Source: Gemmatimonadaceae bacterium
Lineage (GTDB): Bacteria; Gemmatimonadota; Gemmatimonadetes; Gemmatimonadales; Gemmatimonadaceae
DNA: 40,663 bases
NCBI GenBank assembly: GCA_013817305.1
Contig: JACDCY010000014.1
Span: 1 to 40,663 of the forward strand
Direction of reading: 5' to 3'
Numbering within the stretch: position 1 is the stretch's first letter; every line of letters begins with the position of its first letter. This document shows positions 28,195-36,005 of this stretch, piece after piece. A program made the position numbers and the translations under genes. The notes under the pieces are model-generated. The model was not told where the DNA came from and made no database searches. It saw nothing but the letters and a program-made list of their open reading frames with translations.

Positions 28195-29025
28195 ATGGCG
28201 CTGCTGCCCTTAAGAAAAATTGCGGACCGCCCCAATTCCTCTCTTGCCACGGCGTGGCTGGGCCAGATCGCAGCTGCCCTGGCGGACGATGCCACCGACC
28301 GTGCGATTCTGTGCCGCGAAACGCTTTGCGAGATCACGTATCCGGAGTACGCGACCGATTGGGAGAGCGCCGTCGAGGACCGAGGCCTGCCGCTGGCAAC
28401 GAGGCTCGCGCTGTCCGCGCTCGACCCGCGCAACGTCACGCTGGAGCCCGAGTATTACGCGGAGTGCGACGACACGCGCTTTCAGAAGGTGAAGCCGCTG
28501 CTCTGGCTCTGGTACTCGTTCGACCGCACGGCGCTGGGCGGGCAGAACGTGGAGCTGGGCGTGCAGCTTCGCCGGCTCCTCGCGCCGCACATCTTCAAGC
28601 GGTGCGGAGAAAACTTCAAGGCATTTCACCACGTCGAGTTTTCCTTCGGCTACAACTTGGACGTCGGGGATAACGTAGTGGTCCACCGTCACGTGCTGCT
28701 CGACGACCGTGGCGGAATCGTGATCGGCGACGGCGCTTCCATCGCCGACTACGCCAACATCTACAGCCATACGCACAGCATCGTGGATCAAAAGGACGTC
28801 ACCAACGCGGTGACCACGCTGAGCGACGGGACGCGCATCACTTATCACGCGACGGTGCTCGCAGGAGTTCATGTGGGCGAGAACGCGATGGTGGGAGCCG
28901 TGGCGGTGGCGACCAAGGACGTGCGGCCGTATCACGTGAACGTCGGGATTCCGGCCAAGAGCGTGCGCGTAAAGCCGAACGCGCCGCAGGACGCGCTGCA
29001 TGTCACCACAGTCAAGCCGCGATAG
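28195..29025 (+). CDS. Hexapeptide-repeat (left-handed beta-helix) acyltransferase
   Basis: A protein of 276 residues from ATG 28195; a TTG at 28153 is in frame, but the region before 28195 lies beside the inverted repeat and is not protein-like. The first 120 residues are helical (ALADDATDRAILCRETL and ERTY-like segments). From about 140 on come hexapeptide turns: NLDVGDNVVVHRHVLLDDRGGIVIGDGASIADYANIYSHTH, then HATVLAGVHVGENAMVGAVAVATKDV and the typical closing NVGIPAKSVRVKP. The His in SHTHS and the family structure fit an O-acetyltransferase (maltose/galactoside or sugar acetyltransferase type). The substrate is unknown. A structured repeat follows 14 bases downstream. Confidence 0.8.
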   Translation: MALLPLRKIADRPNSSLATAWLGQIAAALADDATDRAILCRETLCEITYPEYATDWESAVEDRGLPLATRLALSALDPRNVTLEPEYYAECDDTRFQKVKPLLWLWYSFDRTALGGQNVELGVQLRRLLAPHIFKRCGENFKAFHHVEFSFGYNLDVGDNVVVHRHVLLDDRGGIVIGDGASIADYANIYSHTHSIVDQKDVTNAVTTLSDGTRITYHATVLAGVHVGENAMVGAVAVATKDVRPYHVNVGIPAKSVRVKPNAPQDALHVTTVKPR

Positions 29026-29038
29026 CATCGGCGCGGGA

Positions 29039-29124
29039 GCGATGGCGCCGATGTCCCCTTCGGGAGCTACGCGAGCAAACAGCGCTCGCTAAGACGCTCC
29101 CTGTGGGGACGCGGGCGCCATCGC
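29039..29124. repeat. Structured intergenic repeat, copy 2
   Basis: Outer arms 29039-29058 and 29105-29124 are complementary over 20 bases with three mismatches. The enclosed core, 29059-29104, is 46 bases, exactly as in copy 1 (18202-18247). The two cores agree at 36 positions; the differences fall in the stems, where pairing is retained or improved, plus two loop bases and the last position. The outer arms have no similarity to those of copy 1. It lies in the 127-base gap between an acyltransferase gene and the convergent gspE-nudix gene. Confidence 0.8.
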
Positions 29125-29152
29125 CCTCTCCACATTCGGAGCGCGGCTCAGT

Positions 29153-31282
29153 TCAGATGATCCGCAGCACGTCTTCGAGCGGTCCGGCGTTGCCATCGGG
29201 CAAGAGGATAGCGATGTGAGCGAGGGCCTCGCGCTCGCGGGGCCATGCGAAGCGACGGGCCGCGTCCGCGAGCGAGAGCCACTCTGACTGCACGTGCTCG
29301 GGGCCGAGCGATGGCTCGATGGCATCTGATACGACTGCGGCGAAGGCGATCGAGAGGTGGACGGTTTCCTCCCGGTGCAGATAAAAGGCGTTTACCGTGA
29401 CGTTGTAGAGGCGCTCCGCATCCAGACCGGTCTCTTCCTTGAGCTCGCGGATGGCGGCGTCTTCCGGCTTCTCGCCCCCGGCGATATGGCCATGCACTGA
29501 TTCCCACGAGCCCGGGCACCTCGTGTCATCGGCCCGTTGCAGCGTCAGCACGCGCCACCCGGCGCCGTCCCGGGAGATCGCGTATACATCCACTACGCCG
29601 GCTTTGATCTGCGTCATTTCCCTCTTGGGCTTTCCGCTGCCGGAATGATATCGCGCGGCTGGAGCCGCGCTGGGAGTGGCGTCCTGTGGACGCTCAGCGA
29701 CACGAAGGAGCTCCTCGAGCGTCGTTTCCCCGTTGACCACGTGAGCCATCCCTGACTCCCAGATGGATGCGGCGCCGTCGGCGCGGGCGGCTTCTGCCAG
29801 GGAGGCCGCCCCGTGCCCTTCCGCTATGCGCCGATCCAGCTCGGAAGTTGAGATCACTATCTCAGCGACGGCGATCCGGCCGTGGTAGCCGGTAGCGCCG
29901 CACCGGGCGCAGCCCTCCCGCGAGCCACAGGTGCAGACGCGTCGCACGAGTCGCTGCGCAATCACCCCTTTGAGCGAAGCAGCCATCTTTTGCGGCTCGA
30001 TGCCAAGGTCCGTCATGCGGGCAATCGAGCTGCACGCATCGATTGTATGGAGCGTCGCGAGCACGAGATGGCCGGTGAGCGAGGCCTGGATGGCGATCGC
30101 GGCGGTCTCGCGGTCACGAATCTCACCGATGAGCACGATGTCCGGATCCTGGCGGAGTATGGATCGCAGCGCGGCGGCGAAGGTGAGTCCCGCCTTTTCG
30201 TTGACCTGAACCTGTACGATCCCCGGCGTGCGGTACTCGACCGGATCCTCCACTGTTATGATATTCACGCCCCGCGACTGCAGGTGCCGCAGCATCGCGT
30301 ACAGGGTCGTGGTCTTGCCGGAGCCCGTCGGTCCCGTGACAAGAACCAGCCCCTCGCGCGCGTCGAGCAATCGGTGAATTCGCGCCGACTCGTCCCGGGC
30401 GAAGCCCAGCGAGTCGAGCGTTCGCGCAGTCGTGCGCGCGTCGAGAATGCGTATCACTACCTTCTCGCCGTGGGCTGAGGGGAGCGTCGAAACGCGCAGA
30501 TCGATCCCGACCCCATTCGCTCCGACCCGCGCGCGGCCGCCTTGCGGTCGAAGCCGATCGGCGATGTCCATGTTCGCCATGATCTTGATGCGCGAGACCA
30601 ACGGAACCCCGATCATGCGAGGAAGCGTCATCGCGTGACGCAGCACTCCGTCCACGCGATACCTCACGGCAACGCCCTGCTCTTCCGCTTCGAGATGTAT
30701 GTCGCTTGCGCGCGACGCAATTCCCTCGGCGACTATGTGATCGACGAGCTTGACCACGGGGCGCTCGATCGCGGACTCGTCGAGATACGTGTACGAGTCC
30801 TCGGCGGGTTCAGGAATGTCGTCGAGCTCGCGTCGCTCGGCGACACCTTCGAGGATCTTCGCGACGGCGTCCTCCGGGCGATATACCTCATCTATCCGCT
30901 TATTGATCTGGGACGGAGGCGCAAGCAGCATCCGTACGCGGCGACCGGACGAAAACGCGAGCATTTTCTCGCAGTCCATGTCAAATGGATTGGCCGTGGC
31001 TATCTCCAACACAGCGTGGGTCACGGATAGCGGGAGAATTCGATATCGCCGCGCTAGGTCCTCCGGTACGCGTTCGCGCGCCTGGGAGGTTACGAGAAGG
31101 CGGCTCGCCGTCGGGACACGCAGTCTCTCGGCGATTGCCGAGAGAATCTCATCGTCCTTGAGTGGCGAGACGCTCGCGGCTGCCTCCCAGTAGCTATCCG
31201 TTACCGCTGCGTCGACCGCGGCCAGATCGGTGAAGTCGAGCAGGTCCGCGAGAATCGGACGGAGCCACGTGTCGGTCGGCAC
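29153..31282 (-). CDS. GspE/PilB-type secretion ATPase fused to a Nudix hydrolase domain
   Basis: A protein of 709 residues. Residues 1-545 are a type II secretion/type IV pilus assembly ATPase: an N-terminal MshEN-like region, ASDIHLEAEEQGVAVRYRVDG, Walker A GPTGSGKTT (317-325), Asp box ITVEDPVEY, Walker B-like DIVLIGEIRD, His box GHLVLATLHT and a four-Cys zinc site (VCTCG...CARCG) followed by GYHGR. Residues about 546-555 are a Ser/Gly/Lys linker. Residues 556-709 are a full Nudix domain with a perfect box, G598 to L620 (GX5EX7REUXEEXGU). The Nudix part starts with its own Met at 556 and has AGAGGGA-like purines just before it, so it may also be made alone. The fusion is unusual. The ATPase would drive pilus assembly or secretion; the Nudix role is unknown. 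Confidence 0.9.
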   Translation of the reverse strand: MPTDTWLRPILADLLDFTDLAAVDAAVTDSYWEAAASVSPLKDDEILSAIAERLRVPTASRLLVTSQARERVPEDLARRYRILPLSVTHAVLEIATANPFDMDCEKMLAFSSGRRVRMLLAPPSQINKRIDEVYRPEDAVAKILEGVAERRELDDIPEPAEDSYTYLDESAIERPVVKLVDHIVAEGIASRASDIHLEAEEQGVAVRYRVDGVLRHAMTLPRMIGVPLVSRIKIMANMDIADRLRPQGGRARVGANGVGIDLRVSTLPSAHGEKVVIRILDARTTARTLDSLGFARDESARIHRLLDAREGLVLVTGPTGSGKTTTLYAMLRHLQSRGVNIITVEDPVEYRTPGIVQVQVNEKAGLTFAAALRSILRQDPDIVLIGEIRDRETAAIAIQASLTGHLVLATLHTIDACSSIARMTDLGIEPQKMAASLKGVIAQRLVRRVCTCGSREGCARCGATGYHGRIAVAEIVISTSELDRRIAEGHGAASLAEAARADGAASIWESGMAHVVNGETTLEELLRVAERPQDATPSAAPAARYHSGSGKPKREMTQIKAGVVDVYAISRDGAGWRVLTLQRADDTRCPGSWESVHGHIAGGEKPEDAAIRELKEETGLDAERLYNVTVNAFYLHREETVHLSIAFAAVVSDAIEPSLGPEHVQSEWLSLADAARRFAWPREREALAHIAILLPDGNAGPLEDVLRII

Positions 31283-31376
31283 CTCTCACGCTAAGGGCTC
31301 GCGCCTCCACCCTGTCAATCGACCGGTTGGCGCCGTGATCAAAAACCCGCTGTCAAGGACTCGCTATGCCGGTAAC

Positions 31377-31470
31377 AAGCCATGGCCACATGGCTTTATG
31401 ACTGTGTGTCAAGTTTCGCGACGTGATCTGCGATTTCGGATTGAGGATTTTGCGGCCTCGATCCTCAATC
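31377..31470. repeat. Two hairpins in the gspE-outer membrane protein spacer
   Basis: AAGCCATG (31377-31384) with CATGGCTT (31389-31396) and GATTGAGGAT (31439-31448) with ATCCTCAATC (31461-31470) are perfect inverted repeats within a 250-base gap (31283-31532) between two reverse-strand genes. The second could help end the transcript of the gene at 31533-33698, although no T-run follows on that strand. Nothing else is evident in the gap; the promoter of the gspE-nudix gene should lie here. Confidence 0.55.
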
Positions 31471-31532
31471 AAAGTCGCGACAACACGGGCAAGGCTGGAC
31501 TCGCCGTCCGAGTGCCGCGGGGCTCTGCTGAC

Positions 31533-33698
31533 CTAGAGGACCGGCCAGAAGTCCCTGTTCACGTCCACCGAAAAGGTCCAGCGTCCGTCGCGAAGACCGC
31601 GTGCGACGTCCACGCGAAGTATGTCGAACACGGTCAACGCGCCCAGACCGACGCTGGGATACAAACCGTGCCCGCGCCGCATGGATGCGGCGCCGCTGTT
31701 GATCGCAAGCAGGTTCACGTACGGCGCCAGAGTCATGCGCGCAGGCGCGCGCCCGAAACGCCCCAGCGATATCGACGGAAAGGGCGCCTGTGCTTGCCAC
31801 TCGAGCCTTGTCGACAACCCGGAAGTGCCAACGAATTGGTGGAAGTCGTAGCCGGGGCCGGTCACCGCACCGCCCAGGTACACGAGCTGCTGCGGCTGCA
31901 GGGATGGAGAGGGCGACGGGAACGGCGGCACTACCCCGGGCAGGCTGGTCGGGAAAGAAAGTTGAGCCCCCCCCTGGCCAACCGCCGCGAAGACGACCTG
32001 CGTGACGAGCCGGTTCGTGCCGAAGGGTCGCTCAAGGCGGGCGTGCACCGCGATCTTCCGCCCGTTCGCCCAGACACTTTCATCGGGCGCGAGCGCGAAC
32101 CTGAACAATGACGCGGCGACGCGATACTGCGCCTCGAATCCGCCCCACGTCAGCCGCGTCGGACGCTCCAACACAAGCTCCGCCCGTCGCTCCTTCATCT
32201 TCGCGGCAGGCACCGTGCGAGCGAAGGCGCCGAGTGCCGGCGTTGCGTGGACCTCGAGCGCGCGATGCTGCTCCTGCGCGAACGAAAGGGACGCGCGCCA
32301 GGCTCCTACTGCCGGCGCGAACAACGAAGCACCGATTCCGCGCGATCCAAAGGGATCCGTATGATCGCTGCCGAACTCCTGCGCGGCGACGCTGTTGATG
32401 AACAGCGAGCGCTCCAACTCCTCGCCCGCCAGCTCGTGATCGTCATACGCCGCGAGCGCGAACCCGGCCCCGCTCGCGCGGCGATACGAAATCCCGCCCC
32501 TGCCCTTCCAGTCGTAGTCTGCAAAGCCGTATCGTCCGCCGGCAAACAGAGACACTCCCGCCCCCAGCCGCTGCGACAGCCCGGCCCCCAGCGCCAGACC
32601 TTCCACACGGTTGAACCTCACGAAGTCCGAGATGCGGCGGCCAGCGAGCGAGGTCGAGCGCGTCTGGGTCAGCGCCTGCGCGCGCACCAGAGCGCGCGCT
32701 TCCTCCTGCACGGCCAGCACATCCTCGTCCGTCACGGCGCGGACGTCGTCAGGGAGGTTGTCGAGGATCTCGCCAGTGAACAGCGGGCGGCGCGCTGAAT
32801 CCCCCGCCGCTCCCGCAGGCACGAAGGCAGTCACGATTTCGGGGCCCGCGAACATGGCCGGATTCAGACCGTTGTTCACCGAGTAGCAGCAGATCTCCCA
32901 CCGCCCGCGGATGATCCCGCGCGCCGGATAATCGAGCCACGTGCCGGTGCGCCTGATCTCTATCTCCTGCCTCCGCGGCAGCCAGAAGCGGCCCTCTATC
33001 AATCCATTTTCGAGCACGACCGCGACGTCCTCGAGATCGCGATCCTTCAAAGCCGCGCGCGTGAAGCTCAGCGCCATGCGCGCCAGCTCCGCCGTTTCGC
33101 GATCTATGTACAGCGCGCCGATCGCGCGCGGAAGGCGATCGTCCTTCGGGCGCACCTTCGTCTCGTACACGTACAGCGTGCGCGGGCCAAGGCGGATCTC
33201 GAGCGAATCGCTTATCGCGAAGTCATACTCCTCGAGGCCTGCCGCGGAGAGCGGATGCGGAACGTCTCGCACTTCGTCGCCATCGCCCAGACGGATCATC
33301 TCCGGGAAATTGTTCTGGATTATCCCAAGATGGTCGCGGTGATAGTTGATGTCGGTGGGCAGTAGGAGCGTGTCGCGGCGCCCGCGTATCATCTGCTTGC
33401 TGAGGTTGGGCGCCATCCAGTAAACATCGAGGGCGAGCTCGTCGGCCTTGACGATCTTCGGCGGCTCGGTGAACCCTTCCCCAAGCTGGGCGAGGAAGGT
33501 GACGTATCCGTGCGCTTCCGCACGGTAGTCCCGGAGCGCCGTATCGGCCAGCTGCATGGCCCGAAGCGCGGTCGCGCGCTCTACGAGGGCACGCGTGCGG
33601 ATATCATTCCACCGTTGCGCCGCAGCAGGTTTCGCGACGGCTCCCAGAGCAATGCAGAACAGCAGGGTGACGGAGGCCATCGCGGGCTTCAACCTCAT
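31533..33698 (-). CDS. Predicted outer-membrane beta-barrel protein with long periplasmic N-terminal region
   Basis: A protein of 721 residues with a clear signal peptide (hydrophobic to about residue 22, cleavage near AAAQ). The N-terminal half (about 30-360) is soluble and contains VYWMAPNLSKQMIRGRRDTLLLP and RAIGALYIDRETAELARMALSFT. It resembles the periplasmic part of large outer-membrane proteins of the DUF5686 style, but the match is not certain. The C-terminal half is a beta-barrel with alternating strands (VSLFAGGRYGFADYDW, FEAQYRVAASLFRFAL, LAPYVNLLAINSG) and ends FWPVL. Function unknown. It is divergent from trpE with only 31 bases between start codons. Confidence 0.7.
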   Translation of the reverse strand: MRLKPAMASVTLLFCIALGAVAKPAAAQRWNDIRTRALVERATALRAMQLADTALRDYRAEAHGYVTFLAQLGEGFTEPPKIVKADELALDVYWMAPNLSKQMIRGRRDTLLLPTDINYHRDHLGIIQNNFPEMIRLGDGDEVRDVPHPLSAAGLEEYDFAISDSLEIRLGPRTLYVYETKVRPKDDRLPRAIGALYIDRETAELARMALSFTRAALKDRDLEDVAVVLENGLIEGRFWLPRRQEIEIRRTGTWLDYPARGIIRGRWEICCYSVNNGLNPAMFAGPEIVTAFVPAGAAGDSARRPLFTGEILDNLPDDVRAVTDEDVLAVQEEARALVRAQALTQTRSTSLAGRRISDFVRFNRVEGLALGAGLSQRLGAGVSLFAGGRYGFADYDWKGRGGISYRRASGAGFALAAYDDHELAGEELERSLFINSVAAQEFGSDHTDPFGSRGIGASLFAPAVGAWRASLSFAQEQHRALEVHATPALGAFARTVPAAKMKERRAELVLERPTRLTWGGFEAQYRVAASLFRFALAPDESVWANGRKIAVHARLERPFGTNRLVTQVVFAAVGQGGAQLSFPTSLPGVVPPFPSPSPSLQPQQLVYLGGAVTGPGYDFHQFVGTSGLSTRLEWQAQAPFPSISLGRFGRAPARMTLAPYVNLLAINSGAASMRRGHGLYPSVGLGALTVFDILRVDVARGLRDGRWTFSVDVNRDFWPVL

Positions 33699-33729
33699 GG
33701 ACGAAAGCTATGTCACGCACTGACCACCT

Positions 33730-35244
33730 GTGACCTTCGAGGAATTCGCCAGCTGCGCATCCGCGGGCGGGCTGATCCCGCTCCGGACCGAGATCCTGCT
33801 CGACCTGGACTCGCCGGTCGCGGCGTTCGCCAGGATCCGGCGCGGACCGTTTGCGTTCCTGCTGGAGTCCGCGCCCGCCGGCGGCGAGACGTGGTCGCGG
33901 TACACCTACCTCGGAACGGAGCCACGCAGCGCCTGGCGGCTGCGCGACGGCGTCGTCGAGGATTGGGCACCCGGGCAGGGCTGGCACAACCACCGCCGGC
34001 CAACCGATCCGATCGATGACCTCGACCGGCTCATAAACGCGGAGACGCCGCTGAGCTCGCCCGAGCTCGGCCCCTTCTGGACCGGCGCGGTCGGCTACTT
34101 CGGATACGACGTCGTGCGGCATTTCGAGCGAATAGGCGCACCGCCTCCGCGGGCCGGAAACGTTCCGGATGCGCTGTTCATATTCACGCGGTCGCTGGTG
34201 GTCATCGACAACCTGCACGGAACGGCCAACATCGTCATCACCGTCCTCGTCCCGCAGGGCGCGAGCGATGGCGACCTGCGCGCGGCATACGACTCGGCGA
34301 GCGCGGAAGCCGCGGACATTCGCGAGCGGCTTCAGGGGCCGTCAGTGCTGTTGCCGCTGGAGCTGGCCGAGGATCGGGGGGTCGCTGGAACCTCGAGCCT
34401 GGACAAGGGACAGTTCGAGCGCGCGGTCGAGCGAATCAAGGAACACATCCTCGCGGGGGACGCGTTTCAGGTGGTACTCACGCGCCGCATCGACGTGCCC
34501 GCGACATTCGACACGATCGATCTTTACCGTGCATTACGCGCGATCAATCCGTCGCCGTACATGTACTGTCTCATGCTCGACGAGATGGAGATCGTGGGAA
34601 GCTCGCCTGAGCTGCTCGTGCGACTCGAGGACGGCGTGACGACCGTCCGCCCGATCGCGGGAACCCGGCCGCGGCCGAAGCTGGCCGGAGACTACGACGG
34701 CGTCGCGGCGGACCTCCTCAACGATCCCAAGGAGCGCGCCGAGCATCTGATGCTGGTGGACCTCGGGCGCAACGACATCGGGCGCGTGTGCGAGTTCGGC
34801 ACCGTGCACCCGACGGCCCTGCTCCGCGTCGAGAAGTATTCGCATGTGCTGCATCTCGTCAGCGACGTCCAGGGGAAGGTGCGGAGCGGCATTTCCGCGC
34901 TGCAGGTCCTGCGCGCTACTTTTCCGACCGGGACACTCACCGGCGCCCCCAAAGTCAGGGCCATGCAGATCATCGACGACCTCGAGACAGTTCGGCGCGG
35001 GCCGTACGCGGGCGCACTCGGCTACGTTGCCGCGGGAGGCGCACGCATGGAGCTCGCGGTGACCATCCGCTCCTGCGTGATCGCGGACGGCGTGGCGGCC
35101 GTGCAGTCGGGGGCCGGGATCGTGGCTGATTCCGTTCCGGAGTGCGAGTGGATTGAGACGGAAAACAAGGCTCGCGCAATCATGTCGGCCATCGGCCGGA
35201 TACCGGTGCGGACGAGGGCAGCCAACCGAACAAACGGGGACTGA
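33730..35244 (+). CDS. trpE: Anthranilate synthase component I
   Basis: Converts chorismate to anthranilate, the first step of tryptophan synthesis, using ammonia from TrpG. 504 residues from GTG 33730. The feedback-inhibition site LLES (44-47) with Ser56 in the ETWSRYTYLG stretch is intact, so Trp inhibition is expected. Catalytic and chorismate-binding motifs: PIAGTRPRP, HLMLVDLGRNDIGRV, FPTGTLTGAPKVRAM, GPYAGALGYV, and IQSGAGIV-like VQSGAGIVADS. The GTLTGAPK form favours TrpE over PabB. trpG is not adjacent; the next genes are LPS-core-like, two bases downstream. No ribosome binding site is seen before the GTG, and the divergent gap of 31 bases is very short. Confidence 0.93.
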   Translation: MTFEEFASCASAGGLIPLRTEILLDLDSPVAAFARIRRGPFAFLLESAPAGGETWSRYTYLGTEPRSAWRLRDGVVEDWAPGQGWHNHRRPTDPIDDLDRLINAETPLSSPELGPFWTGAVGYFGYDVVRHFERIGAPPPRAGNVPDALFIFTRSLVVIDNLHGTANIVITVLVPQGASDGDLRAAYDSASAEAADIRERLQGPSVLLPLELAEDRGVAGTSSLDKGQFERAVERIKEHILAGDAFQVVLTRRIDVPATFDTIDLYRALRAINPSPYMYCLMLDEMEIVGSSPELLVRLEDGVTTVRPIAGTRPRPKLAGDYDGVAADLLNDPKERAEHLMLVDLGRNDIGRVCEFGTVHPTALLRVEKYSHVLHLVSDVQGKVRSGISALQVLRATFPTGTLTGAPKVRAMQIIDDLETVRRGPYAGALGYVAAGGARMELAVTIRSCVIADGVAAVQSGAGIVADSVPECEWIETENKARAIMSAIGRIPVRTRAANRTNGD

Positions 35245-35246
35245 CC

Positions 35247-36005
35247 GTGCGGATCGATATTCCTGGTTACGTGAGGTTTCGCGTGGGACGCGCGCGGGTT
35301 ACGGCGCTCGAAGCCGCCGAAGACGCGATTCGTGAAGCGCTGCAGCAAGGCACTCTGTATGAGTATGCCGGGCGGCACCCGGGGCGCCGCCAGATGAAGG
35401 GCCGGGGCGACGTCTTCGCTGCTCCGCTTCCGGGACACGACCACGCGGTCGTCGTCCGGCACGCATTCCGAGGCGGGGCACCGGCCACCGTGACACGTGA
35501 TCTCTTCTTCCCGCCCACGCGCGGTCTTCGCGAGCTGCTCGTATCCCAGCGGCTTCGCGCCGCCGACGTGTGCACCCCCGAGGTCGTGGCGTACGTCACG
35601 TATCCCGCCGGCGCGATCCTCCGGCGCTTCGACATCGCGACGCGCGAGATACCGAACGGCGCTGATCTCTTCGCCTGGCTGGCCGCTACCGACGATGAAG
35701 GCGCCCGCGACGTCGTGCTCAACGCGGCGGCCGGCGCCGTCGCTTCGCTGGTCTCGGTGGGCGCGCACCATCAGGACCTGAACATTCGCAACGTGCTCGT
35801 AGCACCAGGTCCGGACGGCGGCCTTATCGGGTGGATTCTCGACGTCGACCGCGTGCGATTTCATGTGCCGGGCTCGCCGACAGTCCGCGACGCGAACCTG
35901 GCGCGACTGCGCCGCTCGCTCAGGAAATCGATGCGCCTTGGGCTGCCGATCAGCGAAGAGGAGATCACCGCGATACTCGACCGCGTGCGGGAGCTGGCCG
36001 AGTGA
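35247..36005 (+). CDS. Kdo kinase-like (KdkA/LPS kinase) protein
   Basis: A protein of 252 residues from GTG 35247, two bases after trpE. The kinase-like fold is recognised by the catalytic loop HHQDLNIRNVLV (Asp177, Asn182) and by the metal-binding DVDRVRF (about 199). The N-terminal lobe has GRGDVFAAPLPGHDHAVVVRHAFRGG. This matches the family of 3-deoxy-D-manno-octulosonic acid kinases, which phosphorylate inner-core LPS. It is immediately followed by a GT9 glycosyltransferase with a four-base GTGA overlap, which supports an LPS or surface-glycan role. The exact substrate is not certain; protein kinase activity is not excluded. Confidence 0.8.
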   Translation: MRIDIPGYVRFRVGRARVTALEAAEDAIREALQQGTLYEYAGRHPGRRQMKGRGDVFAAPLPGHDHAVVVRHAFRGGAPATVTRDLFFPPTRGLRELLVSQRLRAADVCTPEVVAYVTYPAGAILRRFDIATREIPNGADLFAWLAATDDEGARDVVLNAAAGAVASLVSVGAHHQDLNIRNVLVAPGPDGGLIGWILDVDRVRFHVPGSPTVRDANLARLRRSLRKSMRLGLPISEEEITAILDRVRELAE

